From Bacteroidales bacterium (GTDB lineage Bacteria > Bacteroidota > Bacteroidia > Bacteroidales > F082): a DNA stretch of 35,456 nucleotides. The notes under the pieces were generated by a model. That model was not told the origin of the DNA. It saw nothing but the letters and a program-made list of their open reading frames with translations, and did not search any database. The stretch lies in NCBI GenBank assembly GCA_017461665.1, contig JAFTXI010000045.1:1-35456 (forward strand), in the 5' to 3' direction. The stretch's first letter is position 1. Every line of letters starts with the position of its first letter. The position numbers and the translations under genes were made by a program. Shown piece by piece: positions 7,271-14,663 of this stretch.

Positions 7271-8302
7271 ATGTCAGGAGAAAAAACATCAATATTGATA
7301 CTTTATACCGGAGGCACCATCGGAATGATGCAAGATCCACAAACAGGCAGCTTGGTACCTTTCGACTTCGACAACTTATACGACCATCTTCCGGTATTGA
7401 GAAACTTAGATTATCAGTTAGACTTCTATGCCTTCGACAACCTCATCGACTCTTCCAATATGACACCTGATTTCTGGGTCAGTCTGGCTGAGAAGATAGA
7501 AAGCTGCTATGAAAAATATGACGGTTTCGTCGTACTTCATGGATCCGACACTATGGCATACACAGCCTCGGCTCTTAGCTTTATGTTAGAAAACCTCAAC
7601 AAACCAGTGGTCTTCACCGGAGCACAACTGCCGATGGGAATGGTGAGAAGCGACGGAAGAGAGAACATCATTGCTGCCATCGAGATTGCAGCTGCCAAAG
7701 ACGAAGACACTGCCAAAGTACCTGAGGTGACATTGTTTTTCGAGAATCAACTGCTCAGAGGTAACAGAACGACAAAGCACAACGCCGAACATTTCAACGC
7801 TTTCGTATCGGGCAACTACCCATCCTTGGCTGACGTCGGTGTGCGTATCAAATACAATAAGGAGTATATCATGAAACCTAACTTCAAAAAGTTAAAACTT
7901 CAAAAGAAGTTAGACAACAACGTGGCTATACTCAAATTATTCCCTGGCATCAGCAAAGAGTTCGTCAAGCACACACTGAACACTCCCAATCTGAGAGCCG
8001 TCATCATGGAGACATACGGATCGGGCAACGCACCAACAGCAGCATGGTTCATTGAGAGTCTGAAAGAAGCCATCGAAAATGGACTGATAGTATATAACGT
8101 GACACAATGCAAGTCGGGTTCTGTGGAGATGGGACGCTACGAAACAAGTTTAGATTTAGACAGAATCGGCGTCATCAGCGGACACGACATCACGACGGAG
8201 TCGGCGATAGCAAAAATGATGTACTTATTGGGAGAAGGTTATCCTACCGAGAAAGTCAAGGAATTATTGCAAACTCCAATCCGAGGAGAGATGACGCTTT
8301 GA
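7271..8302 (+). CDS. ansA: L-asparaginase, type I (cytoplasmic)
   Basis: Hydrolyses L-asparagine to aspartate and ammonia. The two active-site threonine signatures are visible: LYTGGTIGMM at about residues 10-19 and VVLHGSDTMAYTAS at about 87-100, with the Thr and Asp of GSDTM. There is no signal peptide, and the 343-residue length fits the low-affinity, cytoplasmic AnsA type rather than the periplasmic type II enzyme. It is the last gene of the trpS-hflX-tatD-ansA run. Its stop is followed within four bases by a heptamer array and no hairpin with a U-run is seen, so the terminator is not identified. Confidence 0.93.
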   Translation: MSGEKTSILILYTGGTIGMMQDPQTGSLVPFDFDNLYDHLPVLRNLDYQLDFYAFDNLIDSSNMTPDFWVSLAEKIESCYEKYDGFVVLHGSDTMAYTASALSFMLENLNKPVVFTGAQLPMGMVRSDGRENIIAAIEIAAAKDEDTAKVPEVTLFFENQLLRGNRTTKHNAEHFNAFVSGNYPSLADVGVRIKYNKEYIMKPNFKKLKLQKKLDNNVAILKLFPGISKEFVKHTLNTPNLRAVIMETYGSGNAPTAAWFIESLKEAIENGLIVYNVTQCKSGSVEMGRYETSLDLDRIGVISGHDITTESAIAKMMYLLGEGYPTEKVKELLQTPIRGEMTL

Positions 8303-8305
8303 TAA

Positions 8306-8336
8306 TTTACAGTTGACAATCTACAATTAACAATTG
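8306..8336. repeat. Heptamer word array after ansA
   Basis: Phased heptamers tttacag, ttgacaa, tctacaa, ttaacaa plus ttg begin four bases after the ansA stop. The words resemble those at 2095-2115 and 3097-3126 (caattgt/tgtcaat theme). Confidence 0.6.
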
Positions 8337-8683
8337 TTGGACGTTCCGTAAAGGCATCACTCCTGTGGCGTCTTAATTTATAAAATGTGTAAGGAAACAT
8401 TGAATGTGTCCAGTAGAGACGTACCAATTACACCTATAAGTATAAACAATATGGAATTGATGTGTCTCATTAATGTTGATGCATCTCATTAATTGGGAAT
8501 AAGGAACAATATTCCAAAAAAAATGATATAATGTGAAATAATTTTTTGGTAGCTAAGGTCGTTAATGATAATATTTTCATTGATTTATTAAGATGAAACA
8601 TGTGATAATACAATAAGTTAAGTAAGAAATAAAAAAGTGAATAAATGTTTAAAAATAATTTCCGTTTCAAAGAAAAAAATATG
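8337..8683. other. Non-coding stretch before the tRNA gene
   Basis: No convincing gene is visible in about 350 bases. Near 8393-8410 are degraded versions of the ggacacat hairpin repeat (gaaacat-tga-atgtgtcc). At 8456-8494 an approximate 19-nt unit (ttgatgtgtctcattaat) occurs twice with few mismatches. The rest is plain AT-rich DNA. Confidence 0.45.
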
Positions 8684-8691
8684 TAACTTTG
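8684..8691 (+). promoter_or_regulatory. -7 box of the tRNA gene
   Basis: TAACTTTG matches TAnnTTTG and lies 24 bases upstream of the mature tRNA 5' end. No other promoter is seen before exbB, so the tRNA and exbB operon may share it. Confidence 0.5.
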
Positions 8692-8715
8692 GAGCGAAAT
8701 TTTGATTAAACTTTA

Positions 8716-8803
8716 GGAGAGATGTCCGAGTGGTTTAAGGAGCACGCCTGGAAAGTGTGTATACTCCAAAAGGGTATCGCGGGTTCGAATCCCGCTCTCT
8801 CCG
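8716..8803 (+). tRNA. tRNA-Ser (anticodon GGA)
   Basis: The acceptor stem pairs ggagaga (8716-8722) with tctctcc (8796-8802), with G at the discriminator position, as in tRNA-Ser. The anticodon stem cacgc/gtgtg encloses the loop ctggaaa, giving anticodon GGA, which reads UCC and UCU. A long variable arm (around tactccaaaagggta) marks a class II tRNA, and the T arm gcgggttcgaatcccgc is intact. The genomic sequence after the discriminator is CAAG, so CCA is not encoded and must be added by the CCA-adding enzyme. Confidence 0.96.
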
Positions 8804-8901
8804 CAAGAAATTATAAAACAAGAGAATAAGAAATTAAATCAAGTTAAATTAAAATAGTAATCAATCAAAAAAATTAAAAGTAGTAATCAACATTTCCAAT
8901 T

Positions 8902-9726
8902 ATGAAAAAATTAATTGCTTTACTCACAATTGCTGGTTTTATGACATTTGGTATCAGCAATGCAGTTCTTGCACAGCAAGAAGAAAATGTACCTCAAACA
9001 GAACAGGCAGCTCCAGCTGAAGAAGTAGCTGAAGCAGCAGCACCTGTAGAAGAAATTGTTACCACAACAATGACAGAGGAAGAAGAAGAACCAACATTCC
9101 ACGAAGTACTTAAGAAACAATACATCGATGGTGGTTGGGGTTACATGACAGCTGTTCTCGTAGTATTAGTACTTGGTATGGCTATCTCAATCGAGAGAAT
9201 CATCTATTTAACATTAAGCACAACAAACACCAAGAAATTGGTTGCTGACTTCGAAAAAGCATTGAACGAAGGTGGCGTTGAAAAAGCTAAAGAACTTTGC
9301 CGTAACACACGCGGTCCTGTAGCAAGTATTTTCTACCAAGGTTTATTACGTTACAACGATGGTCTCGACGAAGTAGAAAAAGCTATGATTTCTTACGGTT
9401 CAGTTATGAACGGTAACCTTTCAAGCGGTTCAAGCTGGATTACATTGTGTATCGCTTTAGGTCCTAACTTAGGATTCTTTGGTACAGTTATCGGTATGGT
9501 TCAAGCTTTCGACGACATCGCTGCAGCAGGTGACATCAGCCCTACAATCGTTGCATCAGGTATGAAGGTTGCTTTGTTGACAACCGTTTTCGGTTTGATC
9601 ACAGCTATGATCCTCCAAGTTGCTTATAACTTCATCCTCAACAAGATTGAAAACATCTTGAATGACATGGAAGATAGTACAATCAGCTTCATGGATGTTT
9701 TAACAGAATACGCAAGAAAAAAATAA
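8902..9726 (+). CDS. exbB: MotA/TolQ/ExbB proton channel family protein with N-terminal extension
   Basis: Inner-membrane subunit of a proton-driven Ton/Tol-type motor. Residues 1-24 form a cleavable-looking signal sequence (ending near AVLAQ). Residues 25-75 are a Pro/Ala/Glu-rich acidic linker. Then comes the ExbB core: a TM near 80-98, a cytoplasmic helical part containing RGPVASIFYQGLLRY, and paired TMs around 170-250 with the signature GPNLGFFGTVIGMVQAF. The extension makes it 274 residues, longer than E. coli ExbB (244), and is common in Bacteroidetes homologues. Codon choice is strongly biased toward frequent codons, suggesting high expression. It is followed after 35 bases by a membrane protein and two exbD genes. 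Confidence 0.9.
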   Translation: MKKLIALLTIAGFMTFGISNAVLAQQEENVPQTEQAAPAEEVAEAAAPVEEIVTTTMTEEEEEPTFHEVLKKQYIDGGWGYMTAVLVVLVLGMAISIERIIYLTLSTTNTKKLVADFEKALNEGGVEKAKELCRNTRGPVASIFYQGLLRYNDGLDEVEKAMISYGSVMNGNLSSGSSWITLCIALGPNLGFFGTVIGMVQAFDDIAAAGDISPTIVASGMKVALLTTVFGLITAMILQVAYNFILNKIENILNDMEDSTISFMDVLTEYARKK

Positions 9727-9761
9727 TAGTTAATCTTCATTAACTTTAAAAAACATTAACA

Positions 9762-10184
9762 ATGGACGAAAAATTATTAAAAATTTGTAAATATGTGCTC
9801 TGGGCTCTTTTAGGCATCAGCGTAGTAGTACTAGGCATCAGCATGTTCAAAGGAGAAGCCAGTACCGATACAGTGATGTACTTGGCCTACGCACTCTTGA
9901 TATTGCTCGTATTGGCAATATTATTCTCACCTATCTACGGAGCTATTGTTAATCCAGGTAACTTAAAGAAAATCGGTATCGCAATAGGTTTATTCGCAAT
10001 AGTAGCATTAGCAGCTTATATCTGCTCTCCTGGTGCAACTCTAAGTCAAGAATATTTGGATTCAATGGGCATCACATCTGGCATTGAATCGGTTTGTGAC
10101 TTCTTGATGATGTTCGTTTACATTATGCTCGGTGGAACAATAGCATCTGTAATCTATTCAGCTGTATCAAAACTGTTTAACTAA
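9762..10184 (+). CDS. Four-TM membrane protein of the ExbB/ExbD operon, function unknown
   Basis: The 140-residue protein has four hydrophobic segments: about 12-28, 37-62, 70-88 and 112-136. It has no signal cleavage site and no recognisable enzymatic motif. It sits between exbB and the first exbD, 35 bases after the former and 16 bases before the latter, so it is co-expressed with the motor. A structural or assembly role in the complex is plausible from position only. The start at 9762 is the sole sensible ATG. Confidence 0.75.
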   Translation: MDEKLLKICKYVLWALLGISVVVLGISMFKGEASTDTVMYLAYALLILLVLAILFSPIYGAIVNPGNLKKIGIAIGLFAIVALAAYICSPGATLSQEYLDSMGITSGIESVCDFLMMFVYIMLGGTIASVIYSAVSKLFN

Positions 10185-10200
10185 TTAAGAAAATATCAAT

Positions 10201-10779
10201 ATGGTAAAAAGACAAAAAAAGAAAGTACCGGATCTCAATTCAGGATCAATGGCCGATATATCTTTTTTACTATTGGTATTCTTCCTCGTTACAACAACCA
10301 TGGATACAGATAGCGGTATCACCCGCCGTCTCCCCCCACCGGTTGAAAATCCGGAAATGGACGTCAAAGTTAAAGAAAGAAACATCATGAACGTCATGAT
10401 TAATAAGTATGATAAAATGTTGGTTAACGGAAAACCAGGCGACATCACAACACTAAAGGAAATGGCAAAAGAATTTGCTACACCTCGTCCAAACGATGAA
10501 ACAGCTCCTGAAGTTGAAGTTAAGAACATTGAACTCCTTGGTGATGTCATGCTCAGCAAAGGCGTCGTATCGTTGAAAAACGACCGCGGTACTTCATACT
10601 TGATGTATATCAGCGTTCAAAATGAATTGGCTCGAGCCTTTAATGAATTAAGAGATGAAATGTCAATGAAACATTTTAATCAACATTACGCAGACCTTAC
10701 CGATCAGGATAAGATAGACGCTATCAACAAAGCTGTCCCTGTCCGTATCTCAGAGGCTGAACCAGAAGCAATTCAATAA
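10201..10779 (+). CDS. exbD: ExbD/TolR family biopolymer transport protein (first copy)
   Basis: A single-TM partner of ExbB that carries protons and engages the periplasm. The N-terminal cytoplasmic stretch is followed by a TM near 18-38 with the conserved aspartate in SMADISFLLLVFFLVTTTMD (Asp19). The periplasmic part is longer than usual, giving 192 residues against roughly 140 in E. coli. It contains a charged insert around residues 85-125 and an acidic tail. Bacteroidetes commonly carry two divergent ExbD proteins per ExbB; this is the larger. It is 18 bases upstream of the second copy. Confidence 0.9.
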   Translation: MVKRQKKKVPDLNSGSMADISFLLLVFFLVTTTMDTDSGITRRLPPPVENPEMDVKVKERNIMNVMINKYDKMLVNGKPGDITTLKEMAKEFATPRPNDETAPEVEVKNIELLGDVMLSKGVVSLKNDRGTSYLMYISVQNELARAFNELRDEMSMKHFNQHYADLTDQDKIDAINKAVPVRISEAEPEAIQ

Positions 10780-10797
10780 AACATAGGAGATATTATT

Positions 10798-11271
10798 ATG
10801 GCATCAAAGTATAGATCAGACGAACCTAAGGAAGTCCCGGCAATGAGTACCGGTTCTATGCCTGACATTATCTTCATGTTGATATTCTTCTTCATGGTTA
10901 CAACCTCCATGCGTGAAGTATCATTGAAGGTAAAAATGAAATTACCAGAAGCAACTGAAGTTCAAAAATTAGAAAAGAAATCTTTGGTTAGCTATATCTA
11001 CATCGGACCTCCTACCAATGCTAAAACATACGGTACAGAGTCACGTATCCAGCTCAACGATCAATATTCAAATATAACAGATATCATCCCTTATATTGAA
11101 AGTGAGCGTTTAGCTCGTAACGAATCAGACCGCCCTCTCCTCACAACTTCATTGAAAGTTCATGAAGAAGTAAGAATGGGTCTCGTCACCGATGTTAAAC
11201 AAGAACTTCGTAAATGCGGTGCATTCCGTATCAACTACTCAGCTCGTAAAGGCGAAAAGATTAGTCAATAA
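10798..11271 (+). CDS. exbD: ExbD/TolR family biopolymer transport protein (second copy)
   Basis: Second ExbD of the operon, 157 residues. The TM segment reads STGSMPDIIFMLIFFFMVTT, with the proton-carrying aspartate near residue 24. The periplasmic domain ends in a tail rich in basic residues. The sequence differs clearly from the first copy, so the motor may use a mixed ExbD dimer. A strong intrinsic terminator begins about 20 bases after its stop. No tonB gene follows, so the energised partner must be encoded elsewhere. Confidence 0.9.
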   Translation: MASKYRSDEPKEVPAMSTGSMPDIIFMLIFFFMVTTSMREVSLKVKMKLPEATEVQKLEKKSLVSYIYIGPPTNAKTYGTESRIQLNDQYSNITDIIPYIESERLARNESDRPLLTTSLKVHEEVRMGLVTDVKQELRKCGAFRINYSARKGEKISQ

Positions 11272-11291
11272 TTATCAAGTTCTTAATACTA

Positions 11292-11330
11292 AAAAAAACT
11301 CCGGCATTATCTGATGTCGGAGTTTTTTTT
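11292..11330 (+). terminator. Intrinsic terminator of the exbB-exbD operon
   Basis: The stem actccggcat / atgtcggagt (one G-U pair) with a 6-nt loop is flanked by A7 on the left and T8 on the right. It is a textbook rho-independent terminator and could also work in reverse. Confidence 0.9.
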
Positions 11331-11398
11331 AGTCATCAAGTCAACGACTCCTTAGAGATGACTGGTTTATTCAATGTTTTCTTTCAATATATCGTTTT

Positions 11399-11438
11399 TA
11401 AAACTTCAGAATTCCAAAACTCATAGACTCATAGACTC
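11399..11438. repeat. Bipartite octamer array, copy 1
   Basis: On the minus strand five exactly phased 8-nt words read gagtctat, gagtctat, gagttttg, gaattctg, aagtttta. The same order, gagtcNNN words and then gaagttct-like words, recurs at 19426-19473 and 23660-23795. It lies between the exbD terminator and the GH92 terminator, in DNA without genes. Confidence 0.7.
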
Positions 11439-11441
11439 AAA

Positions 11442-11478
11442 AAAAAAGACATCGCTTTTTATTCGCGATGTCTTTTTT
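11442..11478 (-). terminator. Intrinsic terminator of the GH92 gene
   Basis: The stem aaaaaagacatcgc / gcgatgtctttttt encloses a 9-nt loop. Read on the minus strand it follows the GH92 stop by about 20 bases and ends in a U-run. The symmetric A/T flanks allow bidirectional function. Confidence 0.88.
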
Positions 11479-11496
11479 AATTCGTGTTGATAGTGA

Positions 11497-14445
11497 CTAC
11501 TTAATCACGATCTCATCGCAGAAAATCCAACCTGGTTCGCCAGCTCCAACGTGCCAATCTGGACAAGCGTCAATCTTCTTAGCTACCATCTTGATATATC
11601 TTGCAGTGACTTTCTTGTCGACACTGAACTCATACATCACAGGTTCTTCAGTATCTTGTGAGATATGGTTCTCCATCTTGCCGATAGACTTGTAGTTCTT
11701 ACCATCATTGGAGACAAAGAACTCAACTTGTTTTGGCATGAAAATCCATGACTTCTGATCTTGCAAGAAACTACCTGCCACTTTTTCAAGTTCTTGAACT
11801 TCGCTTAAATCGACAGTAGCAACGAGGTCAACGCCGTGATAACCTTGCCATGTTCCAACGCGGAAATTGTTACTACCTCTTTGGAAGTCAATGAGTGCTA
11901 TGTCGCCACCAGCTTCATATTGCGAGTTGTATCTGTTTTCAATCTTGATTGTTCTTCCAGCAGCAATCTTCTTGAAGTTGCCTTCCACAACATTACTCTT
12001 CTTACCGTCTTTAATAGCCACGACTCTCACATCGGCGCTTTCGTTTATGGCAAATGGCGCAGTGTAGAGTGTGCTGTTAGCGTCAGGTGTACTGCCGTCG
12101 ATGGTGTAATACATCTTAGCATCATAATCCAAATGACTTAAGCTTATATTCAATTTCTCAAAGAAGACGTCTGAATCTGCATTAATAATAGGTGTAGTTA
12201 CAATGATAGGATTCTCTATTTGTTGTTTAGGAGAATTTTCAGCATCGATAGCCCATGTCGAATTGCGTTTGTTAGTCATCTCAAACTCTAATTTACCGCC
12301 GTTATAAACTTCATCGAAATAGATGTAGCTTCTATCTAAAGGTTTACCGTTCAATCTTACAGATTCGATGTAACGATTTTCTCTCGACAAATTATCTGCT
12401 ATGATGGTGAAAGTCTTTCCATTTTCAAGGCTTATTGTCATCTCTTCAAAGTGAGGAACGCCGATGACGTAATATCCGCTTGCCGGAGTGACAGGATAGA
12501 ATCCCAATGCGCTCATTACATACCAAGCTGACATCTGACCGCAGTCTTCGTTGCCGCATAAACCATCTGGTTGGTCGGTGTATAATTCGTACATAATCTT
12601 GTTAACGAGTTTCTGTGTCTTGGTAGGTTTTCCTAAATAATTATAAAGGTATGCCATGTGGTGACTTGGTTCGTTGCCGTGAGCATATTGTCCGATGAGG
12701 CCTGTGATGTCAGATTGAACGCGACCTGTCATTTCTGATGAAGAATTGAAGAGTTCGTTCAGTTTTCTGTCGTAAGCTTTCTCGCCACCCATCATCTTGA
12801 TATGAGTATTAATGTCTTGTGGAACGAAGAAATTATATTGCCATGTGTTAGCTTCTGTGAGCATGAAATTGACTTGTGTCGGATCGAAAGGTGTCACGAA
12901 ACAAGCGTTTCTCCTTCCGCGGAAGAACTTTGTTGATGGATCATATAAGTTCTTGTAATATTGTGCTCTTTGATAAAATTCGTCTGCGATATCTTGTTTG
13001 CCGAGAGCCTCAGCTAATCTCGCGATGCACCAATCGTCGTAAGCATATTCGAGAGTTTTTGATACAGACTCGCCTTCACAGTTAGAAGGGATGAAACCAT
13101 ATTCTTTATAGCAACCAACGCCGAAGTGTTCTTTGTTGGCACTGTTGACCATCGCATCTAAAGCCTCTTCATAGTCGATGCCGTCGATTCCTGAGAAGTA
13201 AGCGTCGGCTATGACAGGCATTGCGTGATAACCAATCATGCAGTAAGTCTCGTTTGCAGCAAGTTCCCATACAGGAAGGACAACACCGCCCGTCTCATAG
13301 TTATTAATAAAGGTATTGATGATGTCGCGGGTGCGTTCTCTTTGTACGAGGGTAAGCAAGGGATGCTCTGTTCTGAAGGTATCCCATAAAGAGAAGACTG
13401 TATAACGCAGGCTATCGCTTTGATAAACTTTCTTGTCATGTGCGCGATAACGACCATCAACGTCTGAGAAGAGGTTAGGTACAGCGAAGCAATGGTATAA
13501 AGAGGTGTAGAAAATATCTTTATCTTCCTCATTAACGACAGAGTTGATATTGATACGATTGAGTTCGTCGTTCCATGAGTCGTATGTTTTTTGAGCGAGT
13601 TTATCGAAATCGAAGTCAGCGATTTCTGAGGCTAAGTTTTTCTTAGCACCTTCAACATCGACTGCTGAAATAGCGACACGCATCACTATTGGTTGACCAT
13701 CGGCAGCGTCGAAGTCTAACCAAGCTTGAATGTCTTTTCCTTCTGCATGTTTTATGTTAGGATATTCTTTATTGTCAGAGCAGATTCCGAATCCCGTAAA
13801 AGGTTTAGAAAATTCAGCGTAGAAATAAAGATATTGATTGGAAGCCCATTGACCAGTACGACGGAAACCGCTGATAGCGTTATCGCTTTCTATAGTTATG
13901 AACGACTCGTGAATTGTCTCAGCAGAAGTGTTAGACTCTTGGAGCTCGACAATGATATGAGCATCGTTTGTTTTAGGGAAAGTATAACGTTGCATTGCAG
14001 CTCTTTCACCAGCTGTAAGTTCCACCTTGATGTTATAGTCGTCGAGGATAACTGAGTAATATCCGGCTTTAGCAGTCTCATTTTCATGTTTAAAAGAAGA
14101 ACTATATTCTTTTGAGTTGAAGGAAGGTTTTCCTGTAATAGGAGCGAAGCGGAAGTCGCCGTAGTCGTTACAGCCTGTTCCTTGGAGGTGAGTGAGGCTA
14201 AAACCGAGTATTGTTGTATCGGAGATATGATAGCCTGAACAACCGTCCCAAGAGTCCATGCGAGTGTCAGGAGAGTTCTGTATCATACCGAAAGGAGCCA
14301 CGGCACCAGGATAGGTATGACCATGACCTCCTGTTCCGATAAATGGTTTTACATACTGAGCAAAGTCTTGTTTCTCGATGTTATTTGTTGAACATGAGAA
14401 AAATAGAAAACTAATCGCGACGATTAAAACGATGATTTTTTTCAT
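11497..14445 (-). CDS. GH92 alpha-mannosidase, lipoprotein, with C-terminal chitobiase-like and discoidin-like domains
   Basis: GH92 enzymes are calcium-dependent exo-alpha-mannosidases that trim host or yeast N-glycans and mannans. Landmarks include GTGGHGHTYPGAVAPFGM near the N-terminus, THLQGTGCNDYGDF, ETYCMIGYHAMPVIADAY, GNEPSHHMAYLYNY (which holds the presumed catalytic acid Glu) and CGNEDCGQMSAWYVMSALGF. After the catalytic part comes a segment of the chitobiase C-terminal type (YYTIDGSTPDANSTLYTAPF). A last domain of about 150 residues resembles F5/8 type C sugar-binding modules. I start at 14445 rather than the upstream ATG at 14481 because this gives a clean lipoprotein signal ending FLFFSC. 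It is a single gene with its own terminator, and no SusC/SusD pair is nearby. Confidence 0.93.
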   Translation of the reverse strand: MKKIIVLIVAISFLFFSCSTNNIEKQDFAQYVKPFIGTGGHGHTYPGAVAPFGMIQNSPDTRMDSWDGCSGYHISDTTILGFSLTHLQGTGCNDYGDFRFAPITGKPSFNSKEYSSSFKHENETAKAGYYSVILDDYNIKVELTAGERAAMQRYTFPKTNDAHIIVELQESNTSAETIHESFITIESDNAISGFRRTGQWASNQYLYFYAEFSKPFTGFGICSDNKEYPNIKHAEGKDIQAWLDFDAADGQPIVMRVAISAVDVEGAKKNLASEIADFDFDKLAQKTYDSWNDELNRININSVVNEEDKDIFYTSLYHCFAVPNLFSDVDGRYRAHDKKVYQSDSLRYTVFSLWDTFRTEHPLLTLVQRERTRDIINTFINNYETGGVVLPVWELAANETYCMIGYHAMPVIADAYFSGIDGIDYEEALDAMVNSANKEHFGVGCYKEYGFIPSNCEGESVSKTLEYAYDDWCIARLAEALGKQDIADEFYQRAQYYKNLYDPSTKFFRGRRNACFVTPFDPTQVNFMLTEANTWQYNFFVPQDINTHIKMMGGEKAYDRKLNELFNSSSEMTGRVQSDITGLIGQYAHGNEPSHHMAYLYNYLGKPTKTQKLVNKIMYELYTDQPDGLCGNEDCGQMSAWYVMSALGFYPVTPASGYYVIGVPHFEEMTISLENGKTFTIIADNLSRENRYIESVRLNGKPLDRSYIYFDEVYNGGKLEFEMTNKRNSTWAIDAENSPKQQIENPIIVTTPIINADSDVFFEKLNISLSHLDYDAKMYYTIDGSTPDANSTLYTAPFAINESADVRVVAIKDGKKSNVVEGNFKKIAAGRTIKIENRYNSQYEAGGDIALIDFQRGSNNFRVGTWQGYHGVDLVATVDLSEVQELEKVAGSFLQDQKSWIFMPKQVEFFVSNDGKNYKSIGKMENHISQDTEEPVMYEFSVDKKVTARYIKMVAKKIDACPDWHVGAGEPGWIFCDEIVIK

Positions 14446-14577
14446 TTTTTTAGAATTAATTAAAGTAAAATACGTTTTCAATAAATGAGCGGTAAAATTA
14501 GTTAATTATTTGTAATTACACAAGTTATAAGGTAAAAGAAGATAAAGATTTTTTTTTGTAAAAAAAAAGAAAAATCT

Positions 14578-14608
14578 TGTTTTACTCTGTGAAATATTGT
14601 TATATTTG
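14578..14608 (+). promoter_or_regulatory. Promoter of the secreted T9SS cargo gene
   Basis: TTG at 14578-14580 and TATATTTG at 14601-14608 are separated by 20 bases, a near-ideal Bacteroidetes -33/-7 pair. The predicted 5' UTR is about 50 bases. This agrees with the strong codon bias of the gene it drives. Confidence 0.7.
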
Positions 14609-14663
14609 CAGTTCGAAGTGTAATTTGAAATAAACTTATTTATTAACTTAAAATAGCATTAAA

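Noticed and set aside
14446-14481. Upstream start of the GH92 gene at 14481
   Set aside because: It would place 12 residues before a perfect lipoprotein signal and abolish normal export. The ATG at 14445 is preferred.
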